From contig NZ_JADKYT010000001.1 of assembly GCF_015354445.1 (NCBI RefSeq), forward strand, positions 1,178,001 through 1,242,000: DNA of 64,000 nucleotides, in the 5' to 3' direction. Source of the DNA: Methylophilus sp. QUAN (lineage in GTDB: Bacteria; Pseudomonadota; Gammaproteobacteria; Burkholderiales; Methylophilaceae). The notes under the pieces were generated by a model. That model did not search any database. It was given only the letters and a program-made list of their open reading frames with translations, and was not told where the DNA came from. Positions 25,880-34,080 of this stretch are shown here, in pieces (within the stretch, counting starts at the first letter, position 1; each line of letters opens with the position of its first letter). The position numbers and the translations under genes are program-made.

Positions 25880-28390
25880 CTAGTAGTCGTGTGTACCAGT
25901 TCTGGCCGGTTGATAGCTTGCCGTGCCGTATGATGAGCCGCCTGCCGTATCAAGCAAACGATACTGGCTGACAGTGCTTTGCAACGTTTCTGCCTGGTTC
26001 AGCAGCGACATCGCCGCAGCGGCCGCTTCTTCAACCAGCGCTGCATTCTGTTGCGTCACTTCGTCCATCTGTGACACTGCCAGGTTGATTTGCTCAATGC
26101 CGCTACTTTGTTCAACAGAGGCGACGGTAATTTCACCAATCAGTTGTGAAAACTTGCTGATCACGCTGACAAGTTCTTCCATTGTGCCACTGGCCTGCTC
26201 CACAAACTGTGAGCCGTTGGCCACTTTTTCGGCAGAGTCGTTAATCAACACCTTGATTTCCTTGGCCGCGCTGGCAGAGCGTTGTGCTAGGTTGCGCACT
26301 TCGCTAGCAACCACGGCAAAGCCACGGCCTTGTTCACCAGCACGTGCCGCTTCCACCGCAGCATTCAATGCCAGAATGTTAGTCTGGAAGGCAATACCGT
26401 CAATCACCGAAATAATCTCTTCAATACGTGCCGAGCTTTCAGTAATTTCACTCATGGTCGCCACTACTTTGCCAAACACTTCACCGCCTTTGGTGGCAAT
26501 GTCGTTGGCCTGGTCGGTCATGCCATGCGCCAGTTTGGCATTTTCGGCATTGTTTTTCACATTGGTCGCAATTTGCTCCATGCTGGAAGCGGTTTCTTCC
26601 AGTGAGCTGGCCTGCTCTTCGGTACGCTCAGACAAGTGGTTATTGCCCAGTGATATTTCTGAAGCGGCCGAATTAATCGTTTCGCCAGCGACTTGTATCG
26701 CCGACAAAATGCCGTTCATGGTATCGACAATTTCGTTAACACCTTCACACAGCTGCTTGATTTCGCCTTGCTTGTTATTGGTGGCTATGCGCTGAGTCAG
26801 GTCATGTGCCTTGGTGGCGGCAACCACATCTGCCGTCTCGTGCACCGCCTGCTTCATGGCCAGTGCTTCAGCCACTTTAGCGCTGATGTCTGTGGCATAT
26901 TTCACCACTTTAAACGGCTTGCCTTCGTCATTAAAAATCGGGTTGTAGCTAGCTTGCAGCCAGATTTCCTTGCCGCCTTTGCCAACGCGCTGGTATTGAC
27001 CTTCATCTGCGTCGCCACGGCCTAATTTATCCCAAAACTGTTTGTATTCGGCACTACTCTTATAAGCGCTTTCTACAAACATTGAGTGATGTTGGCCGAT
27101 GATTTCCTGCTTGCTGTAACCAGTGACCGCCGCAAAGTTATCGTTGACGGCAGTGACTTTGCCGGTGAGGTCAAATTCAATCACGCCCATCACTTTGCTA
27201 ATGGCGCTGATCTGGCCTGCAAAGTCAGCGTTCCTGAGTTTTTCGGCGGTGATGTCGGTAGCATATTTCACTACTTTGAACGGTTTGCCTTCGTCATCAA
27301 AAATAGGGTTATAGCTGGCTTGCAACCAGATTTCCTTGCTCGCCTTGCCTACGCGCTTGTACTGACCTTCGTCAGGTTCACCACGGCCCAATTTATCCCA
27401 AAATTTCTTGTAGTCAGGGCTGTTTTTATAAGCGGTTTCGACAAACATTGAGTGGTGTTGGCCGATGATTTCCTGCTTGCTATAACCAGTGACCGCCGCA
27501 AAGTTATCATTGACGTCGGTGATCTTGCCCGTGAGGTCAAATTCAATCACGCCCATCACTTTGCTAATGGCGCTGATCTGCCCTGCAAAATCCGCATTTC
27601 TGCGCTTTTCAGAGGTAATGTCGGTGGCATATTTGACGATTTTGAACGGTTTGCCCTCATCATCAAAAATAGGGTTGTAGCTGGCTTGTAACCAGATTTC
27701 CCGGCCACCTTTACCGACACGTTTATACTGTCCTTCATCCGCGATGCCCTGGCCCAGTTTCTCCCAAAACTGTTTATAGGCCGGGCTGTTCTTATAAGAG
27801 GCTTCGACAAACATCTGGTGATGCTGGCCGATGATTTCCTGCTTGCTGTAACCAGTGACCGCCGCAAAGTTGTCATTGACGTCGGTGATCTTGCCCGTGA
27901 GGTCAAATTCAATCACGCCCATCACTTTGCTAATGGCGCTGATTTGCCCGGCAGAGTCTGCATTTCTGCGTTTGTCAGCCGTGATATCGGTCGCATATTT
28001 CACAATTTTGAATGCTTTACCGTTGGCATCAAAAATCGGGTTGTAGCTGGCTTGTAGCCAGATTTCCTTGCCGCCTTTGCCTACGCGTTTGTATTGGCCT
28101 TCGTCAGGTTCGCCGCGGCCCAGTTTGGCCCAAAAGTCTTTGTATGCTGCGCTTTGCTTATGTGCCGCATCGACAAACATGCTGTGGTGCTGGCCAACGA
28201 TTTCCTGTTTGCTATAACCGGTGACAGCTGCGAAGTTGTCATTGACTGAAATAATCTTGCCCGTGAGGTCAAACTCAATCACGCCCATGACTTTGCTAAT
28301 GGCCTGTATTTGCCCAAGCAGGTCGGTTTGAGGCTGAGATTGTGCTGGTGAAGCGGTTTTCTTGAATGTATTCAGTAGTGCCAGGCGCAT
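25880..28390 (-). CDS. soluble methyl-accepting chemotaxis protein with four tandem PAS domains
   Basis: Chemoreceptor-type signalling protein of 836 residues with no membrane segment, so cytoplasmic. Residues 26 to about 513 consist of four PAS-PAC units of 122 residues each ([41 protein letters not shown] recur in all), then a short linker and an MCP signalling domain with the hairpin tip region [35 protein letters not shown] (in parts). The layout resembles BdlA of Pseudomonas, which has two PAS units and links oxygen or redox state to biofilm dispersal. The PAS units are so alike, also in DNA, that recent duplication is likely. ATG 28390 has a GGAG ribosome site; an upstream extension to 28435 has none. 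Confidence 0.93.
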   Translation of the reverse strand: MRLALLNTFKKTASPAQSQPQTDLLGQIQAISKVMGVIEFDLTGKIISVNDNFAAVTGYSKQEIVGQHHSMFVDAAHKQSAAYKDFWAKLGRGEPDEGQYKRVGKGGKEIWLQASYNPIFDANGKAFKIVKYATDITADKRRNADSAGQISAISKVMGVIEFDLTGKITDVNDNFAAVTGYSKQEIIGQHHQMFVEASYKNSPAYKQFWEKLGQGIADEGQYKRVGKGGREIWLQASYNPIFDDEGKPFKIVKYATDITSEKRRNADFAGQISAISKVMGVIEFDLTGKITDVNDNFAAVTGYSKQEIIGQHHSMFVETAYKNSPDYKKFWDKLGRGEPDEGQYKRVGKASKEIWLQASYNPIFDDEGKPFKVVKYATDITAEKLRNADFAGQISAISKVMGVIEFDLTGKVTAVNDNFAAVTGYSKQEIIGQHHSMFVESAYKSSAEYKQFWDKLGRGDADEGQYQRVGKGGKEIWLQASYNPIFNDEGKPFKVVKYATDISAKVAEALAMKQAVHETADVVAATKAHDLTQRIATNNKQGEIKQLCEGVNEIVDTMNGILSAIQVAGETINSAASEISLGNNHLSERTEEQASSLEETASSMEQIATNVKNNAENAKLAHGMTDQANDIATKGGEVFGKVVATMSEITESSARIEEIISVIDGIAFQTNILALNAAVEAARAGEQGRGFAVVASEVRNLAQRSASAAKEIKVLINDSAEKVANGSQFVEQASGTMEELVSVISKFSQLIGEITVASVEQSSGIEQINLAVSQMDEVTQQNAALVEEAAAAAMSLLNQAETLQSTVSQYRLLDTAGGSSYGTASYQPARTGTHDY
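26852..28315 (-). repeat. four tandem 366-bp repeats encoding PAS domains
   Basis: Four in-frame direct repeats with an exact period of 366 bp (122 codons) inside the chemoreceptor gene, boundaries approximately 28315, 27949, 27583, 27217 and 26852. The middle units differ at only a few codons; long stretches such as the part coding for [11 protein letters not shown] through VTGYSKQEI are nearly identical in DNA. Such repeats can expand or contract by homologous recombination. Confidence 0.92.
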
Positions 28391-28573
28391 GGTTTTTCTC
28401 CGGGTACTGCAACAATTAAATAGGTATCGCGACAATGATATTCCTGCATTAAACCAACATTGTCGCCAATATAATTGATGAAAGAAAACAGTGTTTTAGG
28501 GCCATTTCTTGAATAAGCGACCTTGATCAACCTTTTATTACGAAGATGGTTGATTACAACCAGTGCATCGGCA

Positions 28574-28604
28574 ATAAAAAACCCGCCAATGGCGGGTTTT
28601 TTAT
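28574..28604 (-). terminator. Rho-independent terminator after the YqhA-like gene
   Basis: Perfect 14-bp arms, ATAAAAAACCCGCC and GGCGGGTTTTTTAT, around a 3-base loop. Read leftward it follows the stop of the membrane-protein gene by 12 bp and ends in a T-tract; symmetry makes it potentially bidirectional. The remaining stretch between it and the chemoreceptor start (28391-28573) holds the chemoreceptor promoter and no gene that I can see. Confidence 0.9.
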
Positions 28605-28616
28605 AAATGAGATGAC

Positions 28617-29141
28617 CTAGTGGTCGCTGCCATGCCCGGCAATTTTATCCATCCAGGCAAACAACACACCGGTGATGATAAACGTCAGGTGGATACCCAC
28701 CAGCCACGCCATTTGCTCGGTGCTGAACGAAGCCGTGCCTGAGCTCTGGTGCACAAAGGCTTTCAGCAGGTCGATGGCAGAAATCGCGACGATAGAACCA
28801 ATCAGCTTGAGCTTCAGGCCAGAGTAATCCACTTTACCCATCCACTCCGGGCGGTCTTCGCTATCCGCCGTGTCGATGCGCGACACAAAGTTTTCATAGC
28901 CACTGAAAATCACCATAATCAGCAAATTACCAACCAGGGTGATATCTACCAGCGCGAGCAATGAAAGCACGGTTTCCTGCTCTGAGAAACTCGCCAAATG
29001 CGCAGCAATATGAATAAACTCCTGACCAAATTTCACCAGCAGAATCACCAGTCCGCCAACCAGCCCTAGATACATAGGTGCCATTAGCCAACGGCTTTTA
29101 AAAATTAAACCTTCTAAAATTTTTTCTAAATAATGACCCAT
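28617..29141 (-). CDS. YqhA-like UPF0114 membrane protein
   Basis: Inner-membrane protein of 174 residues with four hydrophobic segments. The family marks are FKSRWLMAPMYLGLVGGL, LSLVDITLVGNLL (here LLALVDITLVGNLLIMVIFSGYENFVSR in parts) and GSIVAISAIDLLKAF near the third helix, all matching E. coli YqhA. The biochemical function of UPF0114 is not known. ATG 29141 fits homologues (MxxxLE start) and has GGGAAT upstream; ATG 29153 is in frame. A long palindrome lies upstream and a terminator directly downstream, so it is probably transcribed alone. Confidence 0.88.
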   Translation of the reverse strand: MGHYLEKILEGLIFKSRWLMAPMYLGLVGGLVILLVKFGQEFIHIAAHLASFSEQETVLSLLALVDITLVGNLLIMVIFSGYENFVSRIDTADSEDRPEWMGKVDYSGLKLKLIGSIVAISAIDLLKAFVHQSSGTASFSTEQMAWLVGIHLTFIITGVLFAWMDKIAGHGSDH

Positions 29142-29185
29142 ATCAATTCCCATTTAATACAACTTTTATTGCCTATACCAAACCC

Positions 29186-29309
29186 AAATAAATATTCGAG
29201 CGGGATGAAGTGCAAGGCACCCGGAGCGCAGAAACCGCAATGTACACAAAGTACATGAGGATTTAGAGCACCGCGTAACGCCGCAATTCGCCCGCGCAGT
29301 TATTTATTT
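29186..29309. repeat. 124-bp imperfect palindromic intergenic element
   Basis: Almost the whole gap between the GTPase stop and the YqhA-like start folds back on itself. Outer arms AAATAAATA and TATTTATTT are perfect; then GCGGGATGAAGTGCAAGGC pairs imperfectly with GCCGCAATTCGCCCGC, GGAGCGCAGAAACCGC pairs imperfectly with GAGGATTTAGAGCACC, and the centre is GTAC-ACAAA-GTAC. There is no coding potential. It looks like a mobile palindromic repeat of the REP/MITE class placed directly behind the stop codon of the GTPase gene, where it could act as a terminator or mRNA stabiliser. Confidence 0.75.
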
Positions 29310-30347
29310 TTAGAACTGTGTGAGCATGTCGCGCACAGCTTGCTCATCAATCCCTTTGCCAATAATCACAATCCGGCTAATCGGTTCTTCTTCGTCCCAC
29401 CCCTCAAGCAGCGTAGGCGGGTAGGGTGTGAAATGCACCGCGTGTATCGCCAGTGGCGCAGGCGCGTCTTCCACGTGCAAAATACCTTTTAAACGCAGCA
29501 ATTTTTCACCGTGCGTCTGGCACAGTTTAAGAATCACACCTTTAAAGTCCGACCACGTCATCGGCTTGGGCAAGTAGACGGTAAATGTGTTCACATCATC
29601 ATGCGCAGGCGCTTTGGGCAAAGTGCCTTTCTTGCCCGCGCTAAAACCGCTGGCAGGCGCTCGCAACCAGCGCTGCGGATTAGCCTGCTTGCTGGCAAAG
29701 TCAAACAGCCCGACGTCAATAATCTGCATCGGGTCGATGTCGCCATGCGACACAAACTGCTGCGTTGCATTCGGGTTAATCTCACTCAGCTTGGCCTGCA
29801 ATGCTTCAATTTGCTCAGGTGTGGCCGTGTCAGACTTGGTAATCAGCAACACATCTGCGACGGCAGCTTGCTTAAGCGCCTCTTTCTGCTCTGCAATCTG
29901 ATGCAAGCCGTAAGCCGCATCAATCGTCACTACCACCGCATCTAGGCGATACACCGATTCAATCACCGGCTCATTCATCAGGTTGGCTAAAATCGGGCCA
30001 GGGTCGGCCATGCCGGTGGTTTCAATCACCAGGCGGTTAAACTCAGGCACTGCCTGCAAACTGCGCTTAAAAAACAAATCGCGCATGGTGTCTGCCAGCT
30101 CATTTTTGAGCGAGCAGCACAAACAGCCAGAGCTCAACAACACCGTGTTGTCGGCAATATGCTCGCTCTCAATCGTTTGCGAAATCTGGCTATTAGCAAA
30201 AATCTGGTCCAAGCCTGCTTCACCGAGTTCGTTAATGATCACGGCAGTGTCTTTCATTGCCGGGTTATGTAGCAGCTTGTTGAGCAGGGTAGTTTTGCCG
30301 CTGCCCAAAAAACCTGTGAGCAGCGTGACGGGGATACGTTTATCCAT
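29310..30347 (-). CDS. CobW/COG0523-family GTPase (metal chaperone, YjiA-like)
   Basis: G3E-family GTPase of 345 residues. P-loop GFLGSGKTT at 12-20, the diagnostic metal-binding CLCC motif at 75-78 (SSGCLCCSL), IETTGMADPGP (switch region) and ITKSD (guanine specificity, about residue 165) are present, with the C-terminal CobW_C domain containing FTVYLPKPMTWSDFKGVI and LLRLKGILHV. Such proteins deliver zinc, cobalt or other metals to client enzymes, or act in zinc shortage. No cobalamin or nitrile hydratase gene is adjacent, so the client is unknown. The stop codon touches the palindromic element. Confidence 0.9.
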   Translation of the reverse strand: MDKRIPVTLLTGFLGSGKTTLLNKLLHNPAMKDTAVIINELGEAGLDQIFANSQISQTIESEHIADNTVLLSSGCLCCSLKNELADTMRDLFFKRSLQAVPEFNRLVIETTGMADPGPILANLMNEPVIESVYRLDAVVVTIDAAYGLHQIAEQKEALKQAAVADVLLITKSDTATPEQIEALQAKLSEINPNATQQFVSHGDIDPMQIIDVGLFDFASKQANPQRWLRAPASGFSAGKKGTLPKAPAHDDVNTFTVYLPKPMTWSDFKGVILKLCQTHGEKLLRLKGILHVEDAPAPLAIHAVHFTPYPPTLLEGWDEEEPISRIVIIGKGIDEQAVRDMLTQF

Positions 30348-30472
30348 AACAATTCTAATAAAACGAGTGTGGCGGTATTTTAACGCGGATGATTGTAGGG
30401 AGTGCTAAGTGTTTCGACTTATATGGAGGTGCAGGAGCAAATCGCAAGGGATTGGGAAATTATTGTCTTCTA

Positions 30473-31459
30473 TTAGATTGGTACTCGACGAATGGCGCGA
30501 GCTCTGGCTTTGACGTCTTGCAGCATTTTTTTGCGCCATTCAATATCGGCAAGAAGTAAAGATACCTTCTCATCTGTTAATAATCTTCTGTAGTTATTTA
30601 ATGTCGTTATCTTCGTCAGTTCTTTACGTATTGCTTTTAAATGTCTGATCCGAATTCCATGAGGGTCATTTGAGAACGACTCCAATGCTTTTTCGATAAG
30701 ATCGGCAGGAATCTCTCGGCATGCAAGGATTTCCAAAGCAACGTCAGCTAGTGGGGCAGGTGGAAACAATCTCTCTCCTCCAGAAAACATCTCAAGAAAG
30801 TATTCGCCGATATGTCTTTCATGATTAAACTGCATCAGTTTGACATCGGGCCAACCATCAAAAGCATGGCACAACGGAAGCTCAGTAACCCAAGCACATT
30901 GTTCTGTTGGCCTTGGTAAAGCCTGAGGGCCTAATGGAAAGTAATTACTAATTTCTAAGGGGTGTACTCGATAGATGATTCCCGTTCCTGAGGTGACTGG
31001 TTGCCAGCCACTCTTAGTTTCGTAGCAAGTAGCGAAAAATGCGCTTACATTGAAGTCATCTGTAAGATCAAGATATCCAGTTGGTATGCCATAGTGCTGT
31101 GCAAGTGCAATTCGATCAAGTTCTAGTTTTTGATTGGCAGCATGGGGTGTAATTGGGTGATGATCAAGCTCTCGGGAGAACCACCGCGACTGAGCAAGTC
31201 TAAGTACAATTTTAGCTTGATCAGAAATAGTATATTTCCATAATTCCCCTGTATCTTGAGAGCTCATTCCCCTAGAGATAGAAGGCAACATCGGCACGTA
31301 GCGTTTATTTTGCCCACGATACAAACTTTGAACAGCAAACGGGATTGCTCCTCCGTAATCTCCTTCGGAATACCAATACCAGCTTTCTTCTCGTCTAGAC
31401 CGATGATCAACAAAGTCTTTCGAAATTTGAAGAAGTATTGATGCAGGTACTATTTGCAT
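30473..31459 (-). CDS. FRG-domain protein
   Basis: A 328-residue protein with the FRG domain, named for its F/YRG motif: YRGQ at 47-50, a conserved central AQHYGIPTGYLDLTDDF with NVSAFFAT (121-144), then GIIYRVHP. FRG proteins are often found alone or fused to other modules in variable genome regions and are widely suspected to act as effectors or in phage defence; the biochemical activity is not firmly known to me. The C-terminal third is helical and charged with no clear domain. It lies 46 bp downstream of vapC on the same strand, so vapB-vapC-FRG may be one transcript. The gene is more AT-rich than its left neighbour, which hints at horizontal origin. Confidence 0.78.
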   Translation of the reverse strand: MQIVPASILLQISKDFVDHRSRREESWYWYSEGDYGGAIPFAVQSLYRGQNKRYVPMLPSISRGMSSQDTGELWKYTISDQAKIVLRLAQSRWFSRELDHHPITPHAANQKLELDRIALAQHYGIPTGYLDLTDDFNVSAFFATCYETKSGWQPVTSGTGIIYRVHPLEISNYFPLGPQALPRPTEQCAWVTELPLCHAFDGWPDVKLMQFNHERHIGEYFLEMFSGGERLFPPAPLADVALEILACREIPADLIEKALESFSNDPHGIRIRHLKAIRKELTKITTLNNYRRLLTDEKVSLLLADIEWRKKMLQDVKARARAIRRVPI

Positions 31460-31479
31460 AGATGTTTTGGTGATGTTTT

Positions 31480-31504
31480 GGGGTCAGAGTAAAAGTTAAA
31501 TCCC
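31480..31504. repeat. short repeat remnant (GGGGTCAGAGT motif) between vapC and the FRG gene
   Basis: The vapC-FRG gap contains GGGGTCAGAGTAAAAGTT followed by AAATCCC. In my memory the GGGTCAGAGT word is common at ends of REP-like or transposase-associated elements in proteobacteria. Only one copy is seen here, so this is a weak hint of past insertion or recombination at this junction. Confidence 0.3.
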
Positions 31505-31505
31505 T

Positions 31506-31910
31506 CTATCTCTCCAGCCAATTTTCAACCTTAAGGCTGCGAATACGACTAAATTCCCGCAGATTGTCCGATACCAGCGTTAGGTTCAAAGTATGAGCCT
31601 GTGCGGCGATCAATAAGTCATTCATACCTATCGTTTGACCTGCGGCTTCCAGTTCGGCTCGGATGCTTCCATACTCGGCATCCGCTGGGATTTCTAGCGG
31701 TAGTACCGGGATGGTTGCAAGGAGGTTCTCGACTTTTTGTGTGAGTTTGGGTGATTGTTTTTTTGTACAACCATAGCGCAACTCTGCGGCGACGATGATG
31801 CTGGTAAATATATCCTTGGTGTCGATTTGCTCAATATGACGGGCGGCTGCTCCTGAGGGGTTGCGGATCAGGTCACTGATGATGTTGGTGTCCAGCAGGT
31901 AGCCACTCAA
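31506..31910 (-). CDS. vapC: VapC-type PIN-domain ribonuclease toxin
   Basis: PIN-domain toxin of 134 residues. The acidic active-site residues are all visible: Asp7 in LLDTNIIS, Glu43 in VAAELRYG, Asp98 in GMNDLLIAAQA and Asp115 in LVSDNLREF. VapC toxins cut tRNA or rRNA when freed from VapB. The start overlaps the vapB stop by 4 bp, the usual type II toxin-antitoxin arrangement. The protein seems intact. Confidence 0.93.
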   Translation of the reverse strand: MSGYLLDTNIISDLIRNPSGAAARHIEQIDTKDIFTSIIVAAELRYGCTKKQSPKLTQKVENLLATIPVLPLEIPADAEYGSIRAELEAAGQTIGMNDLLIAAQAHTLNLTLVSDNLREFSRIRSLKVENWLER

Positions 31911-32179
31911 AATATGTCCTCTGGCTTGGTATGCATATCGTCAATAGTTGGGAATTGATCTTCTGGTGCTAGTGGTGGTTCTTTACGCCATTCGGCCAGT
32001 AGATCGGCGAGGTTGGTGGGTCGCAGTACCGGTTCAATAATCAGCTTGTCGCCTTCACGGTGAATCAGAACGCGATCACCCGGTAGCTCAAACTCAACCG
32101 GAATGCGCACAGCCTGGCTGCGGTTGTTACGAAACAGCTTTACTTCTTTATGAGGTGAGGTTTTGGATAAACTAGGCAT
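31907..32179 (-). CDS. vapB: VapB-type AbrB-fold antitoxin
   Basis: A 90-residue antitoxin. The N-terminal half has the swapped-hairpin DNA-binding fold of the VapB/AbrB family (KLFRNNRSQAVRIPVEFELP then LIHREGDKLIIEPV), and the C-terminal half (LADLLAEWRKEPPLAPEDQF) is the toxin-binding tail. ATG 32179 has AGGAG eight bases upstream; an in-frame start at 32218 would cut through the operator and is rejected. The inverted repeat just upstream implies autoregulation. Confidence 0.92.
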   Translation of the reverse strand: MPSLSKTSPHKEVKLFRNNRSQAVRIPVEFELPGDRVLIHREGDKLIIEPVLRPTNLADLLAEWRKEPPLAPEDQFPTIDDMHTKPEDIF

Positions 32180-32191
32180 GGCATAGGCTCC

Positions 32192-32220
32192 TTTTGCATA
32201 TACAAGTAGTATATGCAAAA
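32192..32220 (-). promoter_or_regulatory. vapBC operator and promoter
   Basis: Perfect 12-bp inverted arms, TTTTGCATATAC and GTATATGCAAAA, separated by 5 bp, directly upstream of the vapB ribosome site. On the minus strand a TATACT -10-like hexamer (32208-32213) lies inside the repeat, so a bound VapB-VapC complex would cover the promoter. Binding by this complex is inferred from the known type II pattern. Confidence 0.85.
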
Positions 32221-32261
32221 TTATGAGCGCGTCAATCTTTTCAACTTTCCTGTTTTATTGA

Positions 32262-32780
32262 TTAGGTTGTGGGCCTATCAATCCCCACGTCGAGTACTGA
32301 TAGCAGCATCACCAAGTGTTTATCTAATTGTTTACGCGATTCAGCAGGTAATAAATCGAGTATGGCTTGCTCATTGGCAATATGGGCTTCCACGGCTTGA
32401 TTGATCAGGTTTAGCCCCGCGTCGGTCAGTTGCACCAGCATGCTGCGCAGGTCTTCATTACTTTGCACGCGCTCTACCAGCCCCACCTTTTCCAGCCGTT
32501 GTAGCCTGTGCGTCATGGTGCCTGAAGTGACCATTAAAGAAGAATAGAGCGCAGTAGGGGCCAGGCTGTAAGGGTGGCCCGCTCGCCTTAAGGTCGCTAG
32601 CACATCAAATTCCCAACTGGTCATGCCAAAGCGTTCAAAGGTCTCATCTAGCTTGCGCCTGAGCAGCATTTCGCAGCGCGCGAGGCGGCCAATCAAGCCC
32701 ATGGGGCTTGGGTCGAGGTCGGGGCGTTCGCGTCGCCATTGGTTCATGATGTGGTCGACGGCATCTTCTTTTTTGCTCAT
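32262..32780 (-). CDS. MarR-family transcriptional repressor
   Basis: Winged-helix regulator of 172 residues. The central segment TSWEFDVLATLRRAGHPYSLAP through SSLMVTSGTMTHRLQRLEKVGLVER is the recognition helix and wing of MarR proteins, followed by VQSNEDLRSMLVQLTDAG. It is divergent from an MFS transporter gene, with two matching palindromes in the 106-bp gap; one lies immediately upstream of its GGAG ribosome site. It therefore likely represses itself and the transporter until a small ligand binds. The ligand is unknown. Confidence 0.93.
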   Translation of the reverse strand: MSKKEDAVDHIMNQWRRERPDLDPSPMGLIGRLARCEMLLRRKLDETFERFGMTSWEFDVLATLRRAGHPYSLAPTALYSSLMVTSGTMTHRLQRLEKVGLVERVQSNEDLRSMLVQLTDAGLNLINQAVEAHIANEQAILDLLPAESRKQLDKHLVMLLSVLDVGIDRPTT

Positions 32781-32793
32781 GTTTGCTCCTGCA

Positions 32794-32854
32794 TTTATCT
32801 TGACTTCAAGATAAATTAACCGTAGTCTGAATATATCTTGAACTCAAGATATAT
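32794..32854. promoter_or_regulatory. two MarR operators between marR and the MFS gene
   Basis: Two palindromes share the core TATCTTGA-N2-TCAAGATA. The first (32794-32815) has arms TTTATCTTGA and TCAAGATAAA; the second (32831-32854) has arms ATATATCTTGA and TCAAGATATAT. Their centres are 38 bp apart, between three and four helical turns. One is next to the marR start, the other next to the transporter promoter region. TTGA-N2-TCAA cores are common for MarR sites. Confidence 0.88.
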
Positions 32855-32886
32855 GTGATATTAACCTACTGTGGGAGACGTGTGTG

Positions 32887-34059
32887 ATGAAAGCAGGGCG
32901 ATGGTGGCTGATGGTTGCAATTCTGTTAGTCGCCGTCAATTTACGCCCGGCGATGGCGGCACTTGGCCCGTTGCTGGATTTGATTCAGCAAGGCACTGGC
33001 CTGGGTGCGACAGGCGCCGGTTTGCTGACCACATTGCCTGTATTTTTGATGGGCGTGGGCGCGTTGTTGTCGCAGTCTTTACGTCAAAAACTGGGTGAGG
33101 TGAACGGTATTACCTTAGGGGTAATATTGATTATGCTGGCTTGTGCCGCTCGCGGTTATTGGGATTCTGCGTTGGCGATGTTAGCCAGTGCTGCAGTGGT
33201 TGGGGTGGGGGTTGCGCTGGTGCAGGCATTATTGCCCGGCTTGATCAAAGGGCACTTTGGGGCGTCCACGGGCCGTATGATGGGTTTGTATACTACCGGC
33301 ATTATGGGCGGGGCTGCTGTGGCCGCCGCAAGTGCCGCCCGGCTGAATGAAACACTGGGTTGGCAGCACACATTGGCCTGGTGGGCGTTGCCAGCAGTGT
33401 TGGCATTGATTGTCTGGATCACTGCTACGGCACCGCGTAAACGGCCAGCAGTCATTCAAACGCAGCAGGCACACATGCAGTTTTGGCGCTATAGCAGGGC
33501 CTGGGCGCTGATGCTGTTTTTCGGCATTGGTACCGGCGTATATACACTGATTCTTGCCTGGTTGCCACCGTTCTATGTAGAGCTCGGCCAGAGCCGCCAG
33601 TTAGCCGGAGATATATTGGCGGGTTTGACATTAACCGAGGTGATTGCGGGAGTGATTGTTTCAGCCATGGTGAGTAAATATCATGATCGCCGCCCATTGC
33701 TCTTTACCGCCTTGGGTTGCACGCTGGCCGGGTTGGCGGTGATGATAGTGGCACCTATCAGCATGGCATTCGCGGCCATGGTGTTGCTAGGCTTGGGTGT
33801 TGGGGCGTTATTTCCGCTGTCATTGATTTTGGCGATGGATCATTTGGATGATCCCAGGTTTTCTGGCGACCTGGCGGCTTTTGTGCAAGGTGGCGGTTAT
33901 ATGATCGCCAGTTTAATGCCATTTTTGGCGGGTTGGGTGAAGCGCGAATTTACGCACTTGTCGTGGGCATGGATGGGCGTATTTTTGGCCGTGTTTCTTA
34001 TCACTTTGCTTGCTGCACGATTCTCCCCGGCAAGTTATCACAAGGCATTTGCTGGCTAA
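32887..34059 (+). CDS. CynX/NimT-like MFS transporter
   Basis: Major facilitator of 390 residues with twelve hydrophobic segments. The start VAILLVAVNLRPAMAALGPLLDLIQ is the NLRP-type signature of the CynX/NimT branch (cyanate or 2-nitroimidazole transport names, but mostly uncharacterised). The second half holds GLTLTEVIAGVIVSAMVSKYHDRRPLL, an MFS loop motif. GGGAG lies upstream of ATG 32887; GTG 32884 is in frame. Divergent from marR and most likely under its control; an efflux role for a toxic small molecule is inference. Ends 21 bp from the opposing GGDEF-EAL gene. Confidence 0.88.
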   Translation: MKAGRWWLMVAILLVAVNLRPAMAALGPLLDLIQQGTGLGATGAGLLTTLPVFLMGVGALLSQSLRQKLGEVNGITLGVILIMLACAARGYWDSALAMLASAAVVGVGVALVQALLPGLIKGHFGASTGRMMGLYTTGIMGGAAVAAASAARLNETLGWQHTLAWWALPAVLALIVWITATAPRKRPAVIQTQQAHMQFWRYSRAWALMLFFGIGTGVYTLILAWLPPFYVELGQSRQLAGDILAGLTLTEVIAGVIVSAMVSKYHDRRPLLFTALGCTLAGLAVMIVAPISMAFAAMVLLGLGVGALFPLSLILAMDHLDDPRFSGDLAAFVQGGGYMIASLMPFLAGWVKREFTHLSWAWMGVFLAVFLITLLAARFSPASYHKAFAG

Positions 34060-34080
34060 TGCGTTGCGGCTCACACTGGA

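Noticed and set aside
25923-26795. Long open frame (290 codons) on the plus strand opposite the chemoreceptor
   Set aside because: It is the mirror of the alanine/serine-rich MCP coding strand; repeated Ser/Ala runs, no ribosome site and no domain.
26852-28315. Regular repeats that could suggest a CRISPR array or minisatellite
   Set aside because: The period is 366 bp and in frame; the units code PAS domains.
28526-28554. ATCAACC / GGTTGAT inverted repeat upstream of the chemoreceptor gene
   Set aside because: Arms of only 7 bp with a 15-bp gap; could be chance and no partner regulator is evident.
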